Of a stretch of DNA of 64,000 nucleotides, positions 52,556 through 63,112 are shown in pieces. The stretch's first letter is position 1. Every line of letters begins with the position of its first letter. The stretch is from Macrocystis pyrifera (lineage: Eukaryota; Sar; Phaeophyceae; Laminariales; Laminariaceae), in NCBI GenBank assembly GCA_031763025.1, contig JASSKH010000025.1, positions 10,407,665 to 10,471,664 on the forward strand, given 5' to 3'. A program made the translations under genes and the position numbers. The notes below the pieces were generated by a model that searched no databases, was not told the DNA's origin, and saw only the letters and a list, made by a program, of their open reading frames with translations.

Positions 52556-52699
52556 ATTGGAGCCGGACGGTATATCCGTATGTCATAGAGGAGGAGCACA
52601 TGTGTCAGGAGGCATGTCAAGCAAGGCGAAAGAGCGTTCCACACGAACACTTGGTAGTTTCGTGCCAGTCAGTCAGTCAAGGCACGTCAAGCCAAAGTT

Positions 52700-53500
52700 T
52701 CTGTCTGTCAACGGGTGAAAGTGCTTTCTCCTGACATTGTTTCTGCGGAGAGCGAAAGCAGCAATCAGTGCCTGAGAGCCGAAGACAAACAGAACGCAAA
52801 AAAAAAGCAAAAAAATAGTATTTTGGCGACTCTCGCACGGCCAAACTTGGTGACAAATAATACCTGGTACGTAAGTGAATGCATTTTTCATCGTACCACA
52901 TACCAGGTACATCATATAATACTATAGAAAGAACACAAAAAAATGCAATAACAAGAAACTGGAAAGCAGCAAGAAGAGTTACAGGTACACCAGTACAGCA
53001 GCAGGTCAGCAACAGCCGCAGGCAGAGAGCGAAGCAGGACCTCTAACTATGGATTCCCCTTTCTCCCGTACTCTTGCTTTCCTCAACCATACATAAGTAT
53101 TATGTTGTTTTGCTCTGTCCTCATACCGTGTTTCAAAATTAACTATCAATACATCAGTAGAGTTCATTTCACTAGGGAAAGATACATACAGCAGCAGTAG
53201 TAGTATTAATAGTACATTCTGGTACTTTTTTTTATGTTTGCTGTCACAGCTGTCAAAACACAGCAGCTGTCCGTGTAGACGGAATGCGAGCAAATCGTGA
53301 CATGTTGCTGACTCGGAAGTACATATGGCCTATTAATAGTCGTGCCGTGCGTACGGTACATCACCTCGAGTTCTGACGCTAAAAGCCCGCCTGCTGCAGG
53401 CTAGTCGTTCTGTGCATCGTCGCCTGCTGTCAGCTGCTGACCTAAAAGAAGCCAGCCTGCTTAGGCTTGTACCGACCGATTGTGTGTACGAACCGAAGAA
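52700..53500. repeat. dispersed repeat family F, copy 2 (inverted)
   Basis: From about 53060 to 53500 it is the reverse complement of 36645-37100 in blocks, with intervening unmatched stretches. 52700-53040 has no gene and carries taccaggta/tacctggta words near 52862 and 52903. Confidence 0.65.
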
Positions 53501-53815
53501 CTGGCAAGCGACACCGATCCCAATTCCTTTAAAATTTGTTGTACTTACAACTGTTGATGACAATTCCCAGCCTCTCTCAGTTTGTGATCACGGAACTTTT
53601 ACTGGTACTATTGAAAATACCAATGGTATTTCTCTATTAATAGGATGATAGGAAGGATCAGCACGGACACTGGGTGTGGTGTGCTGGATGTCTTTGAGTG
53701 TCGAGTGTGGGAGACGATTAGTTGCGAAGGCATCAAGAAGATCAACAACAAACGACTGCAACAATGACGACAGTTATCTTCTTGCACCCGATATTTTGGG
53801 TCAACGCTGAGCCTG

Positions 53816-53835
53816 CCCCCCCCCCCCCCCCCCCC
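53816..53835. repeat. homopolymer of 20 C
   Basis: Uninterrupted C run followed by tccttgacaacc. No adjoining LINE tail was recognised. Confidence 0.9.
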
Positions 53836-54005
53836 TCCTTGACAACCACAACAACAACCCAAACATCCCGTTGAGCCCCATTTTTGGCGTTCCCCCTCAT
53901 CCTCTGTGGTTTTGTGGTTCAGGATGGGAGTTCCTAAGAGTGTGACCGATGACGCCCGAACCTTCCCACGTTTCACCTCGCATCCCCTGTGCTCTCACGC
54001 CACAG

Positions 54006-54156
54006 ACGCCGCCGGAACTGTGAGAACGCCCGCAAAGCGCGAGCGCGCAAAAAGATGGAGGTTGGGCATCTGGAGCATCAAGCCGAAAGCTTGAAGCATG
54101 ATCGGGCGAGGAGCAAGCTCCAAGCGAGACAGGCCGCGGAGATGAAGACGAGAACG
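54006..54156 (+). CDS. bZIP-PAS exon with the bZIP domain
   Basis: RRRNCENARKARARKK matches the bZIP basic region, with the invariant N-x7-R. The first zipper Leu follows at the canonical x9 spacing (GHL), and the next at x6 (ESL). Later heptads are weaker (SKL, then M). The acceptor is cacag at 54001-54005; the donor acg|gttcg at 54157 is not a strong one. The upstream exon giving the first two bases was not found. An overlapping frame (53906-54094) over the same bases is a shadow. Confidence 0.7.
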
Positions 54157-57100
54157 GTTCGTTCGATTAGCCTAATCACAGATTACTGTTTGCTCCATCA
54201 CGCAGAACCCATCTGATCACCAATTCGCCCAAATTAGTGGTTTTGGAAATTTCACTGGTCGGGTGGGGTCGGGTCCTGTGTAACCTTGTCGGCTTAGGTC
54301 AAGTGACCCCATCCGACCCGGCCCGCGAGTTTTGGCCCGACCCGCCAACAGCCCTGACTACTGTAAGGTGGGAAGTTGGAACCGTTTGCGGGATGGCTTA
54401 AGCCTCCGATCGACTGACCGACAGACCAACTGGGATCCATCAACACACACACGTTGGCAATTCTCACAAATGTAATGCACCCGAGTTTCTGGCCAAAAGC
54501 AACAGCTGCCTTATCACGCGTGTGATACACATACGATGAACACACGTGTGAAAACATAGCACGTGCGATAAGATAACACACTGGGTGATAGGATAACACA
54601 CCCCCTGGGACGAATTTCCGAGCCGAGTTTCTCCACACTCGTGGGGCGCACACAACAAGAAGCTGGACGAGGCCTTTCCATAGACCCATCGCTCGGCGTC
54701 TGCACGTTTCCCATTGTCGAGAAAACCAGCTTCGAACGTCGTCCGAGGGGTTGTGTTACGTTATCACCTGTGGGATAATATAGTTTGTCGTTCAAGCACT
54801 GAAGCGGGGATGTCCCGATTTTTTTGGAACCTGCTGTGGTCTGACCAAGCGTAACCTCACTTTGTGTGACGGACCTTATATTTTTTTATGCGTTTTCCGT
54901 GTCGCCAGGAGAGCCTGAGGAAGCAGACCCTGCGCACGTTCATGAAATATCGGTGCAACAACGTGAAGCGCCGCGATGAATGGGCGGAGATTGTAGAAGA
55001 GGTGAGGATACAGGGGTTAGACAACATGCTTATGCCACCTCAAAAAATGCGGTAGGGGTTGGGGTCGGGTTGGCTAAGGTCTCGCATCGAGGCATGGCGT
55101 TGGCGCCGGTTCGGTGTGGGTTGGTGTCCCGGCGTGCGGGAAGTTCGTTTCTAAACGTGCGGTTCAAGTGTTCAGTCTGCGCTCATTTTCAGTGCTGATG
55201 CTCTATCCTCATGTGCCGGTTGACGATTTCATTTATTCAACTTTGGACACGACCATCTCACCCCTTCACCTCCCTTCCTCCGTCCCTCCCCCCCTCCTCC
55301 CTCCCCCGCCTGATCTTTCTTTTGTCCCTCACGCCCTCCTTCCCTCCCTCTCTGTGATCTCGCTGGTGTCTTTTGTGGACGCTTGGCCTTCTGTTTTGTT
55401 GATACTTTCCCCCGCAAGAGTAGACTTTCACGATGAGGCTGCCGATCACGCCATACCGGTGGTTTAACGGGAAGGACGTCCACAACGACACCCGCATTCT
55501 GAGCGGTATCGACCATTTGATGACAGATAACGGAAGGTAACGAGTGCCCGCCTTTCGAAATGTTCCCGCATCGCAAAAATGACGATCATGTGTACAATTC
55601 CGGGTAGATCATGTATTCATACCAGTAGATCCTTTAGTTGATGTCGGGTAACGGAATGCTCGACGGCTGTTTCTTCCTCGTCGTATATACGCAGTGTAGC
55701 TGTCATCGTCTCTTCTTGACTGCCTGTGCTGCTTGCGCTGCCTGTTGACGCGGGCTTCGACAACGATAGGGCAGCTCTTTCGAGCCAAAATATTTCTTAT
55801 GGCTGACGTCGCTCCCTTCCCGACGGAGGAATTTCCCGATATGTACCGTCGGGATCTCGTGAGCCTTTTGGGTCATTTTTCGATGAATACATCAACCTTC
55901 ATCGGGTTGAACGTTCATTCTTGTCTTCTTGAGGGCAGGTTGTGGGCGGCGGGTATAGGGAGCGGCGAGGAGCCTGGAGAAGTGGTACGTGCTGCACTCC
56001 ACCGCCATCGCAACGACGCGCATGCATGCATCTGTTTTTGTGAAGGCTGTACTACTATACGAGACCTCGACACTATGGTGGACTAACTTCTTTCGCTGTG
56101 CACGCACAGACGAAGAGGGCTTACCCCATACCATGGTGGACGGGGTTGGGGTTGCGGTTGTTGCGGTACGGTAGTTTGTACGTATCGTACACGGACAGCG
56201 ACCCTCAACCATGTTGTCGAATAGGTGATGAAGGTACTCTCAGACCCTGGTCTGGTTGGGACATACCTGGCTTGTTATCTTACACCCTACAACCCCGACG
56301 GCCTGGGAAATTTCTCGGATTTTATTTCGGAATGAACACAATGAGGCTTGCAGTGTGGATTATCAACCACTTTGTCGAGTTTGCCAAGTCGTAAGTAATG
56401 TCCACACTATTTGTATCTGTGCTTGTGATTAGGATTGTGCTGGTTCAACCTCGACCGCGTGGGAAAATTCCCGGAACGAGGATGAACTGAGGAGCTCGTG
56501 TGGACCTTCGACCAATCATAGAAGCTGGAACCGGTCCTATCCACTACGATTATTTCCAGGGGCTACTGTTGTTCTATTGTATTCAGAACCCACGTATGAC
56601 CCTAAAAGGCTGTTTCATGCGGTTTGATTTCGAGCTTCAGATTTGTGTTTTCCGATCTCAAAATGAATGCCCCTGCTTACGCAGTCCAAATCTGCAAAAT
56701 CCGACCGGAATTTTTCGATTTGAGAATCCGATACCCCCAAGTCGTCGGACGAGGAGGAAGATTATTTCGACTTGCCAAGTTATCATCGGAATATGCGATC
56801 GGGTCAAAATATGAAGCAAAAATCGAACCGCATAGGAAACGGCTTTATTCCGTAAATCCCCCATATTTTTTCGTACCGCATGTGGTTCTGATTACTGTGT
56901 TCCCCCGCAATAGTCAAGATGTACTACTGTAGCTGTTTGTTGTTGCGGTTGCGATTGTGACTGTCGTTGCCCCTCTCTCGCACCGTACCGTACCGTGCGT
57001 CGCTCCAGTCTCGCTGTGTTGATAGAATCGCTGGGCTGCGGCACGCTCCCATGGCGAAAAGAGATGGAGAAGGGGGAGGGGCACGGGGTTCGGCTCGTGT

Positions 57101-60100
57101 GCGACGCTGCGGACAGCGACATCGTTATGACCATGGATACGGTGAGCTTGAGTTTGAAAAAAAACACTGGAGAAGGGGAGGAGGGGGGGGGTGGGGGGGG
57201 GGGGCGTACTCATTTGTTGCTTGCCTTAGTCATTTGACCATTGACCACGCATCCCTTTCGAGACGGAGCACCGTTCCTACTCAAAATAGAGACACCTCGA
57301 ACAATCGGGCGCTCATTACGTTGTTTCCATGTATTACATAGAAACTTTTTGCTAGTCTTATCCCCTTTCTGTTTGGCCTCCTGTGGCCACCATCTATCTC
57401 CTAAGATGGCGATCGTTTTCTCGCTGCTATACTCCTTCATGTCACATTCGTCTGTTTCCCTCATCTCGTCTTCAAACACATTCCGCTCCTCCTTGTATAT
57501 TTCACATTCTTCAATTATGTGAGTTCTACTCTGTATTGCTTTGCCACACGGGCACATCTGTGCATCTACTTCCTCCTCCTCCCGGCTACTGCTATGCCTC
57601 TTTCTTCTTTCTGGCAGGTCCAGGTCACCTACACGAAAGCGCAGTTTCAGCGTTGTCGCGATGTCCATTATTCCGTGCAAATACGTTTTCATTCCAATTC
57701 CTTCCCCTAATCCCCCGTACTTCTCTAGGTGTTTTTTTTTTCGGTTCAACCTTGTTTCGTAGCGCTAGCCCTTCTCTTCTTTCTATCCTTTCATCCACTA
57801 CTACCTTGTATCTCCCAACCTTCCGGGCGGACATCGCCTCTTCTGGGTTTCCCCTTACATCCTTCCATACTTTCTCAACTACGCCATCCCACCTGATTCC
57901 AGCTGGCCCTTTTGTTACTTTCTCCCGTACAGCTCTATCAACGATGGCTGGCAACCTCTTTTTTGGCATGTTCCTTACTTTATATTGCCATTTCAACTTT
58001 CTCGTGTCTCCATTTGTCTTGAGTGGGTGCATTCCCAGTTCTGCTCTTAATACTTTATTACTAGTCGTACTTGAGCATCTTTGAATTTTTTTAGCTGCTG
58101 TCATTTGTACTGTTTTCAACTGTTTTACGAGTTTCGCGTTCCCTTCCCATACTTCTACTGCATACTCTGGCTTTGGTACTATTAATATCCCGTTCATCAG
58201 GATACATAGCTTAATCCTAGTGTCAAGGTTCGAGTCTGTTAGGATCGCATCCATCTTGCCTACTTGTGCCTTACCCTTCCCTATTACTTTTGCTATATGT
58301 GTATCCAAAGAGCAGTCTTTTGAGATCTCTACGCCAAGGTATGTATACTGGTCTACGATCGGCAATTCATCTTCTCCCCACTTCCAACTGAAATTTACCG
58401 GGTTTGCCTTATCTTCGTTACAAACAACTACTGCGCATTTCTTGACGTTCGCCGTCACCCTCCATTTCCTGGTATATTCTAGCGCCTTCTCTATTTGTTT
58501 CTGCAATCCTTCGGGTGTTTCTGATATCCCCACGATGTCATCCGCAAACATCAATCCCGACACCGTATCTTCCCCTACAGCGACTCCCTGCCTTACTGCC
58601 TCGACTGCTACTATCAGGTCGTTAATATATATCTTGAATAAGTCAGGTGACAACGTACATCCCTGTGCAACTCCTTGTAAAATATCAACGTACTTCGATA
58701 TTTCCCCGTCCAGCACCACAGCACTTGTCGCACATTCCGTCGTATTTTTTCATCATCCTTCACATCTTTCCTCTGATTCCTATTTCCCACAGTTTTTTTT
58801 CCACAATCCATTTCTCCATACTGTGTCGTCGGCTCTCTGCACATCTAGAAAGAAACAGTACGTCGTTAGTCCCGCGTCTTGCCTACCTTGAATAATTTTA
58901 CCTAGGGTGTACACTTGGTCTACGCAGCTACGGTTTGGCCTAAACCCTGCTTGCTCTTCGCTTACTTTGTCTTGCTTCTCCATCATCGTTCCCATTCTAT
59001 CGTTCAAAATCTTACAAAGTGTTTTGCGGGGAGGGGGGGGGGGGGGTACTTTTTTGCTGCTTGCCGTTGAGTGATTTGATCATTGACCACGCATGCCTTT
59101 CGAGACGGAGCACCGTTTTACTCCTAAAAGAGACACCTCCAACATTCAGGCGCTCGTTACGTTTTTTTTTTTTCCCTATTCGTGTTACAAAAAAAAAAAA
59201 ACGTTTTTCACGTACACACCTTGTATCCCTGTTGGTTTGGTGTTTACGTACACAACGACAGTTTTGTGCCGGTTCGGGCTGTCGGCGTATTATGAGTTAT
59301 CATTTACCTGGTATCTGGTATGACTCCTGGGCATGTGTTTGGTAGGCACAAAGCCCTCTCACTCCTGCTGCTCCTTTTGCCTTCCCCCGGTGTGGGCGAG
59401 AGACTGCTATGGGGACAGATACAACTACAGTAGATTAGACCTACGAAGAACCAATCTGGCCTGGGGTGGGACAAGGGTAGGTAGGACACCGTGGTGTATT
59501 TTTGGTGTGTATTGGTGGGTCATACTGGTACTGATTTGTTGGCTATGCTGGTATCTCTTGTTTTTGGCTGTCTATGGTCGCAGAATGAGGGACGAGATGG
59601 ACAGTCATGACTATGGTTTCACTGGTTTATTGGTTCTCCCGGCATCTTTTGTTGTAGCTGTCTACGGTTGCGGAATGAGGGCCGGGGTGCATATTCATGA
59701 TACCTTTTTTTGTTTTGTTGGCATCTCGTGTGTTGTGGCTTGCGATAGTCGCAGCATGAAAGATGGGTCACGGTATTTGATTTTGCTGGTATTTCTTGTG
59801 ACGTTGCCGTCCATACAACAGCAAGCAGCAGCAATCACCTAAATTTTCTCACCCTTCATGCTCCTTTCAAGATTCGTTTTCGCTTGTTGGTGCCTCTTTT
59901 TTTTGTCACCAATCGTTATCAGGCGATGTGCTGCTTCTCGCTGCATACCACCAACGCGGTCGAGCACGGGGCGAAGTCTGAATGGCGCTGTCGAAGCATG
60001 GTGTGGGCCAAGTTCAGCCCGATGTCGAACAAGCTGGCCTCCATATCGCACCTGTTTGACGTGAACAACCTCATGCAGCAGCTTCAAAAGTGAGTACGAG

Positions 60101-61497
60101 TACGTTTATAACTCGCATCGTGCCGACCGTATGATGTACTGAGATCTTGCGGTATACCTGAGATCATCCTGGAGATTTTCTGATACCGAGTATATTGCAA
60201 TGCAGATTTTCCGATATATCACTATGATCAACAAGCTGCCGTTCATGTCCCTCTTGTTTGACGTCGATAGGCTGATGCTGCAGCTGTAAACGTGACTACT
60301 CTATGATTTGTACATGTCTCGCATCATGCTGTTGGTATTGTGCGTGGTGGCATGCAGTCGATATGTACTTGGAGAACTTGCGATATTTCGCACTTGAAAA
60401 TTTCCGACACATTGCCCTGGAGATTTTCCGATACGCGTATATCGTACTGGATAAATTGGAACGCGCCTGGCTTTCAATGCCAAGCGACCTTCCGAATTCT
60501 TGTTTATTTGACCACACGAAACCGCCTTGCATAACCTATCGAAGACGAATCCGCTCCTCGAATCGACGCCGTATTTGACGATCTTGTCGCGCCCCCTAAT
60601 ATTGTACCTGATAAAGGCCGTTTTTTTTTTCGAAGAGTATTTCGTCCACTTTTTCCTGGTTTTCTTGATTTTGATTAGTTTGTCTGTTTCGCGATTGTCC
60701 TGGGTTTTTTCTAGGCGTTCCTGATTTATTATGCTTAGGTTGCTCAGTTATATACCTGGTGTTAATAGGATTTTTTTTTTTCCCCCCGCCATCTTTCCCT
60801 CTTTTCCTCTTTTTTTCTGGTTTTAATGCTACAAAGAAGAGGAAAACGAGGAACAAAGTTTTTTACGATGACGGCCCTAATATGGTCTCGCTAGGATTTC
60901 GCACAGGTGAATATTTGTAATTGTGTGTGTGCTGGTGGAAGACGCAGAAGGAAAAAAAGAACGCGGAGATGTATTGGCTTCACCAGCCCAGCTCAAAATG
61001 GGTCCCTTCGTACATTTTTGGCAACGTTGTACGTTTTTATTTATAGCAACTCCCAGACGTCTATTTTCCCACTTGATAATGTAGGTCTTTTCGGGCAGAT
61101 ACATACCTCATGTTCTGTATGACCTGTACTGGTATGATCTATTAATAGCTCGTGTTGGAAGGTATGTATGATCTGCATTATCTAGGGCGTGTTTCCTGGG
61201 TTGCTTCTGTACTACTGTCCAGATCCTGCACAACAAACCTCTCATCACAATGCTAGGTCAAGGGGTTCAGATGGTCTGCAGGTTGGTCGAGATCCGTCGT
61301 ACGTGTGTAATCATCGAAACGTCTGAACGATGGCTGGCAGGGTCGTGGGCGACGAATACGGGATGCCGGTCGTCCCCAACACGCCGAGAGGGGCATTTCA
61401 GCCATCCAGCGAGGCGAGGATGATCATGACGGCCAACCCAGCCTTCACGATGGTTCGGTGCAACGAGTCTTGGACTAAACTGTGTGGGTACAAACAA
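54006..61497 (+). CDS. bZIP-PAS type transcription factor, incomplete at both ends
   Basis: Recognised exons: 54006-54156, 54909-55001, 55424-55536, 59923-60089, 61341-61497. Order: bZIP basic region and zipper, a helical segment with ESLRKQTLRTFMKYR, a LPITPYRWF motif, TTNAVEHGAKSEW and FDVNNLMQQLQ, then the first half of a PAS domain ending WTKLCGYKQ. Such bZIP-plus-PAS proteins are, to my knowledge, typical of photosynthetic stramenopiles; the bZIP binds DNA as a dimer and the PAS domain senses a signal or partner. It would act in the nucleus. No LOV flavin-binding motif is visible, since the second half of PAS lies beyond 61497. One exon between 55536 and 59923 appears to be missing from my model: the phase after exon 3 needs one base and exon 4 begins in phase 0. 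The large intron contains a TIR element and a LINE. Confidence 0.7.
54909..55001 (+). CDS. bZIP-PAS exon 2 (helical linker)
   Basis: 31 codons in phase 0 on both sides: ESLRKQTLRTFMKYRCNNVK then RRDEWAEIVEE. Acceptor tcgccag, donor gtgagg. The Leu spacing could extend the coiled coil. Identification rests on its place between the bZIP and TPYR exons and on matching phase. Confidence 0.6.
55424..55536 (+). CDS. bZIP-PAS exon 3 (TPYR motif)
   Basis: Starts in phase 0 after aagagtag and encodes TFTMRLPITPYRWFNGKDVH then RILSGIDHLMTDNG, ending in phase 2 at gtaacg. I recall LPxTPYRxF followed by GIDxMxxD from stramenopile bZIP-PAS proteins; this is from memory, not a search. Confidence 0.55.
56608..56843. 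mobile_element. TIR repeat family B, short internally deleted copy (236 bp)
   Basis: The left end ggctgtttcatgcggttt and the right end aaccgcataggaaacggc are inverted. Both ends match the first and last 120 or so bases of the 726-bp copy, with the GC-rich middle missing. Near 56905 a lone cccccgcaatag resembles a MITE family M end. Confidence 0.75.
57187..59025 (-). mobile_element. 5'-truncated LINE with a C-rich 3' end
   Basis: Coding runs from 59007 down to 57210. The minus strand then ends GCAAGCAACAAATGAGTACGC followed by about 20 C with one A (57187-57206). Truncation at about 59025 leaves only the reverse transcriptase and C-terminal parts. A separate LINE tail abuts the truncation point. 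Inserted within the bZIP-PAS intron, opposite to that gene's strand. Confidence 0.8.
57210..59007 (-). pseudogene. LINE ORF2 fragment: reverse transcriptase and C-terminal zinc motif, frameshifted
   Basis: Three frames must be joined. 58780-59007 gives EEQAGFRPNRSCVDQVYTL and LDVQRADDTVWRNGLW. A short stretch in the other frames (near 58740-58790) continues toward GIRGKMW-like sequence. 57625-58719 gives LQGVAQGCTLSPDLFKIYIN, the catalytic FADD (residues 58-61 of that frame), TANVKKCAVVV and DQYTYLGVEISKD. 57210-57749 gives the C-terminal CPCG...H...C motif (C66, C68, H77, C82 of that frame). The endonuclease and ORF1 are absent. At least two frameshifts make it non-functional. The clade was not determined. 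Confidence 0.8.
59027..59175 (-). mobile_element. LINE tail copy 2 (about 150 bp)
   Basis: G run on + (about 59027-59046), then gtact, gctgcttgcc, tgaccac.cat, tttcgagacggagcaccgtt and agagacacctccaaca, matching 57207-57330. It is extremely 5'-truncated and sits exactly at the truncation point of the larger LINE copy. Confidence 0.75.
59923..60089 (+). CDS. bZIP-PAS exon with the TTNAV and FDV-QQLQ motifs
   Basis: After gttatcag the exon reads AMCCFSLHTTNAVEHGAKSE, later FSPMSNKLASISHLFDVNNL and MQQLQ, and ends caa aa|gtgagt in phase 2. The next exon supplies the missing base (g) to give AAG, then continues in register. This exact phase match is good evidence that both belong to one gene. 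Confidence 0.7.
60090..61340. other. intron of the bZIP-PAS gene
   Basis: 1.25 kb. A near-duplicate of the exon end (caagctgccgttcatgtccctcttgtttgacgt in pieces, 60229-60280) lies inside, suggesting a decayed duplicated exon. The rest is AT-rich with accidental frames. Confidence 0.45.
61341..61497 (+). CDS. bZIP-PAS exon with the first half of the PAS domain
   Basis: Acceptor ggctggcag; reads VVGDEYGMPVVPNTPRGAF, then QPSSEARMIMTANPAFTMVR and CNESWTKLCGYKQ, with donor gtgaga in phase 0. N-x-W-x-x-L-C-G-Y is the usual PAS/LOV core after the first strand. The continuation (normally E-A-x-G) should be in the next exon, which I did not find before the window end. An ATG at 61330 is upstream of the acceptor and is not a start. 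Confidence 0.7.
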
Positions 61498-61855
61498 GTG
61501 AGAAAACGATTAGTATTGTGAGTTCCATTCATGCCCTCGACCCAACCGTCGCATGGACATCGTCCAGTGCGCGTCCCACCGTGAAAATCCGTATCTAATT
61601 GTACGACTGCTGTGATCAGCAGTCACATTGTCCCGTGCGTCGCACGCACTCTCGCCGAAGACGACGATTCCGATCGATTGACACGCTTGCCTGTTCGAGT
61701 GGTGTTGGACATCGTACCGGAAGTTTCGATGTATCGTTAGGTCTCATGACGTGTTGTTTTGTCTGATATCTCGATATATCGTAACGCAGATTTGCCGTCC
61801 ACCCCCTGGCTGAACCCTTCTCGCGATGAAATTGCAAGGCGCGTACCGCGGAGGC
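61498..61855. other. no gene seen
   Basis: Probable intron of the bZIP-PAS gene. Small frames on both strands only. Confidence 0.4.
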
Positions 61856-62915
61856 GGGGGGGGGGGGGTGTACTCGATAGGAGAGATGTACTCGATCTCA
61901 TGCATGGCCGTAGTCGTATGACCATAGACCCTCGCATCCCTACAATGCCGGGACGGAGCATGTCGGGTTTTCACCGACCAGGCAGACATTGCTTGCACCA
62001 AGCGCGAAGCGCCGTGAGGTGTCTGGCGAGTCGCATGAAGGGTGAGCTGCATCCTACTAAGAACCGCTTGTGAGGCGGACTTGCATATGGATGACAGCTT
62101 CAATGAGTTAGTTTAATTTCCGGTGTGGCCACTTCCAGAGACAGCAATGGGAGTACTATGTAACTGCCTCTTGGGTGCCTTACCTTGAACACTACGTGAT
62201 ACGATCAATTCCCTTGTGCAGAGCAAAGGTTCTTTACTTCGCACAAAGGATCTAACTAGACGACCAGCTGTGGGCGACCGCCAAAAAAAAAAAAAAAAAA
62301 AAAAACGTACCCTGGATGTCTAGCTGCGGCATGTTTTACAGTGTCGTTGCCAACCGACGCCAACCCAACCCATATATATATAATATATATGGGGGGGAGG
62401 GTACTCATTGTCATGCATGGCCGTAGTCGTATGACGATAGACCCTCGCATCCCTACAATGCGGGGACGGAGCACGTCGGGTTTTCATCGACCAGGCAGAC
62501 CTTGCTTGCGCCAAGCGCGAAGCGCCGTGAGGTGTTGAACGAGTCGCATGAAGGGTGCGACCTGCATCCTACTAAGAACCGCTTTACAGGCGGACTTTCA
62601 TGCATTTGGATGACAGCATCAATGGATTGATTTTATTTCTGGTGTGGTCACTTCCAGAGACTAGCAATGGGTTTACTATGTATCTGCCTCGTGGGTGCCT
62701 CACCATATACACACTACGTGATACGATCATCCCCCTTGTGCGGAGTGAAGGTTCTCTCCGCACAAAAATGATCAACTCGACCGCCAGCCGTGGTAACCGC
62801 CAAAAAAGAAAAGAAACGGTACCCTGGCTGTCCAGCTCACGCAGTGAGATGCGTGTTTTACAGCGTCGTCGCCAACGGACGCGAACCCAACCTATATATA
62901 CTAGGTATATAATAG
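61856..62915. mobile_element. two tandem units of about 520 bp sharing the LINE 3' terminus
   Basis: Unit 1 runs from a G run at about 61857-61868 to (TA)n near 62390; unit 2 from a G run at about 62391 to (TA)n near 62912. Shared motifs: catgcatggccgtagtcgta, accctcgcatccctacaatg, cgggttttca.cgaccaggc, aagcgcgaagcgccgtgagg, ctactaagaaccgctt, acactacgtgatacgatca, cgaacccaacc/gccaacccaacc. The first 90 bases after the G run align with the LINE tail (gtactcat...tgac.at.gacc..cgcatccct...gacggagca). A 23-base A run lies at about 62282-62304 in unit 1. Confidence 0.75.
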
Positions 62916-63112
62916 GGGGGGAGGCGTACTCATTTGTTGCTAGCCTTAATAGTCATTTTACCTTGGACCACGGACCCCTGTCGAGACGGAGCACCGTTCC
63001 TAGCGCCGTTTCTACTCCTAATAGACACCTCCAACAATTTGGCGCTCATCACGGCGTTTCAATATATTACATAAAAACCTTTTGCTACTCTTATCCCCTT
63101 CCTGTTTGACCA
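62916..63112 (-). mobile_element. LINE tail copy 3 (about 190 bp)
   Basis: ggggggaggcgtactcattt then gttgct.gcc, cgagacggagcaccgttcct, tagacacctccaacaat, ggcgctcat.acg, atattacata, cttttgct and cttatccccttcctgtttg match 57200-57375 closely. It is followed by a second G run. Confidence 0.8.

Larger units (their letters stand above)
55537..59922. other. large intron of the bZIP-PAS gene with inserted elements
   Basis: 4.4 kb. It contains family B copy 3 (56608-56843) and a truncated LINE (57187-59025) with a second LINE tail (59027-59175). A missing exon should lie here; the open stretch at about 55790-55950 is a candidate, but no phase-consistent model convinced me. 59180-59900 has only low-complexity frames. 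Confidence 0.5.

Noticed and set aside
57383-58891. Long + strand ORFs at 57383-58084 and 58220-58891
   Set aside because: They are antisense to the LINE reverse transcriptase, which has clear motifs on the minus strand.
61330-61521. ATG at 61330 as the start of a separate small PAS protein
   Set aside because: It lies before a splice acceptor that gives an exact split-codon join to the 59923-60089 exon.
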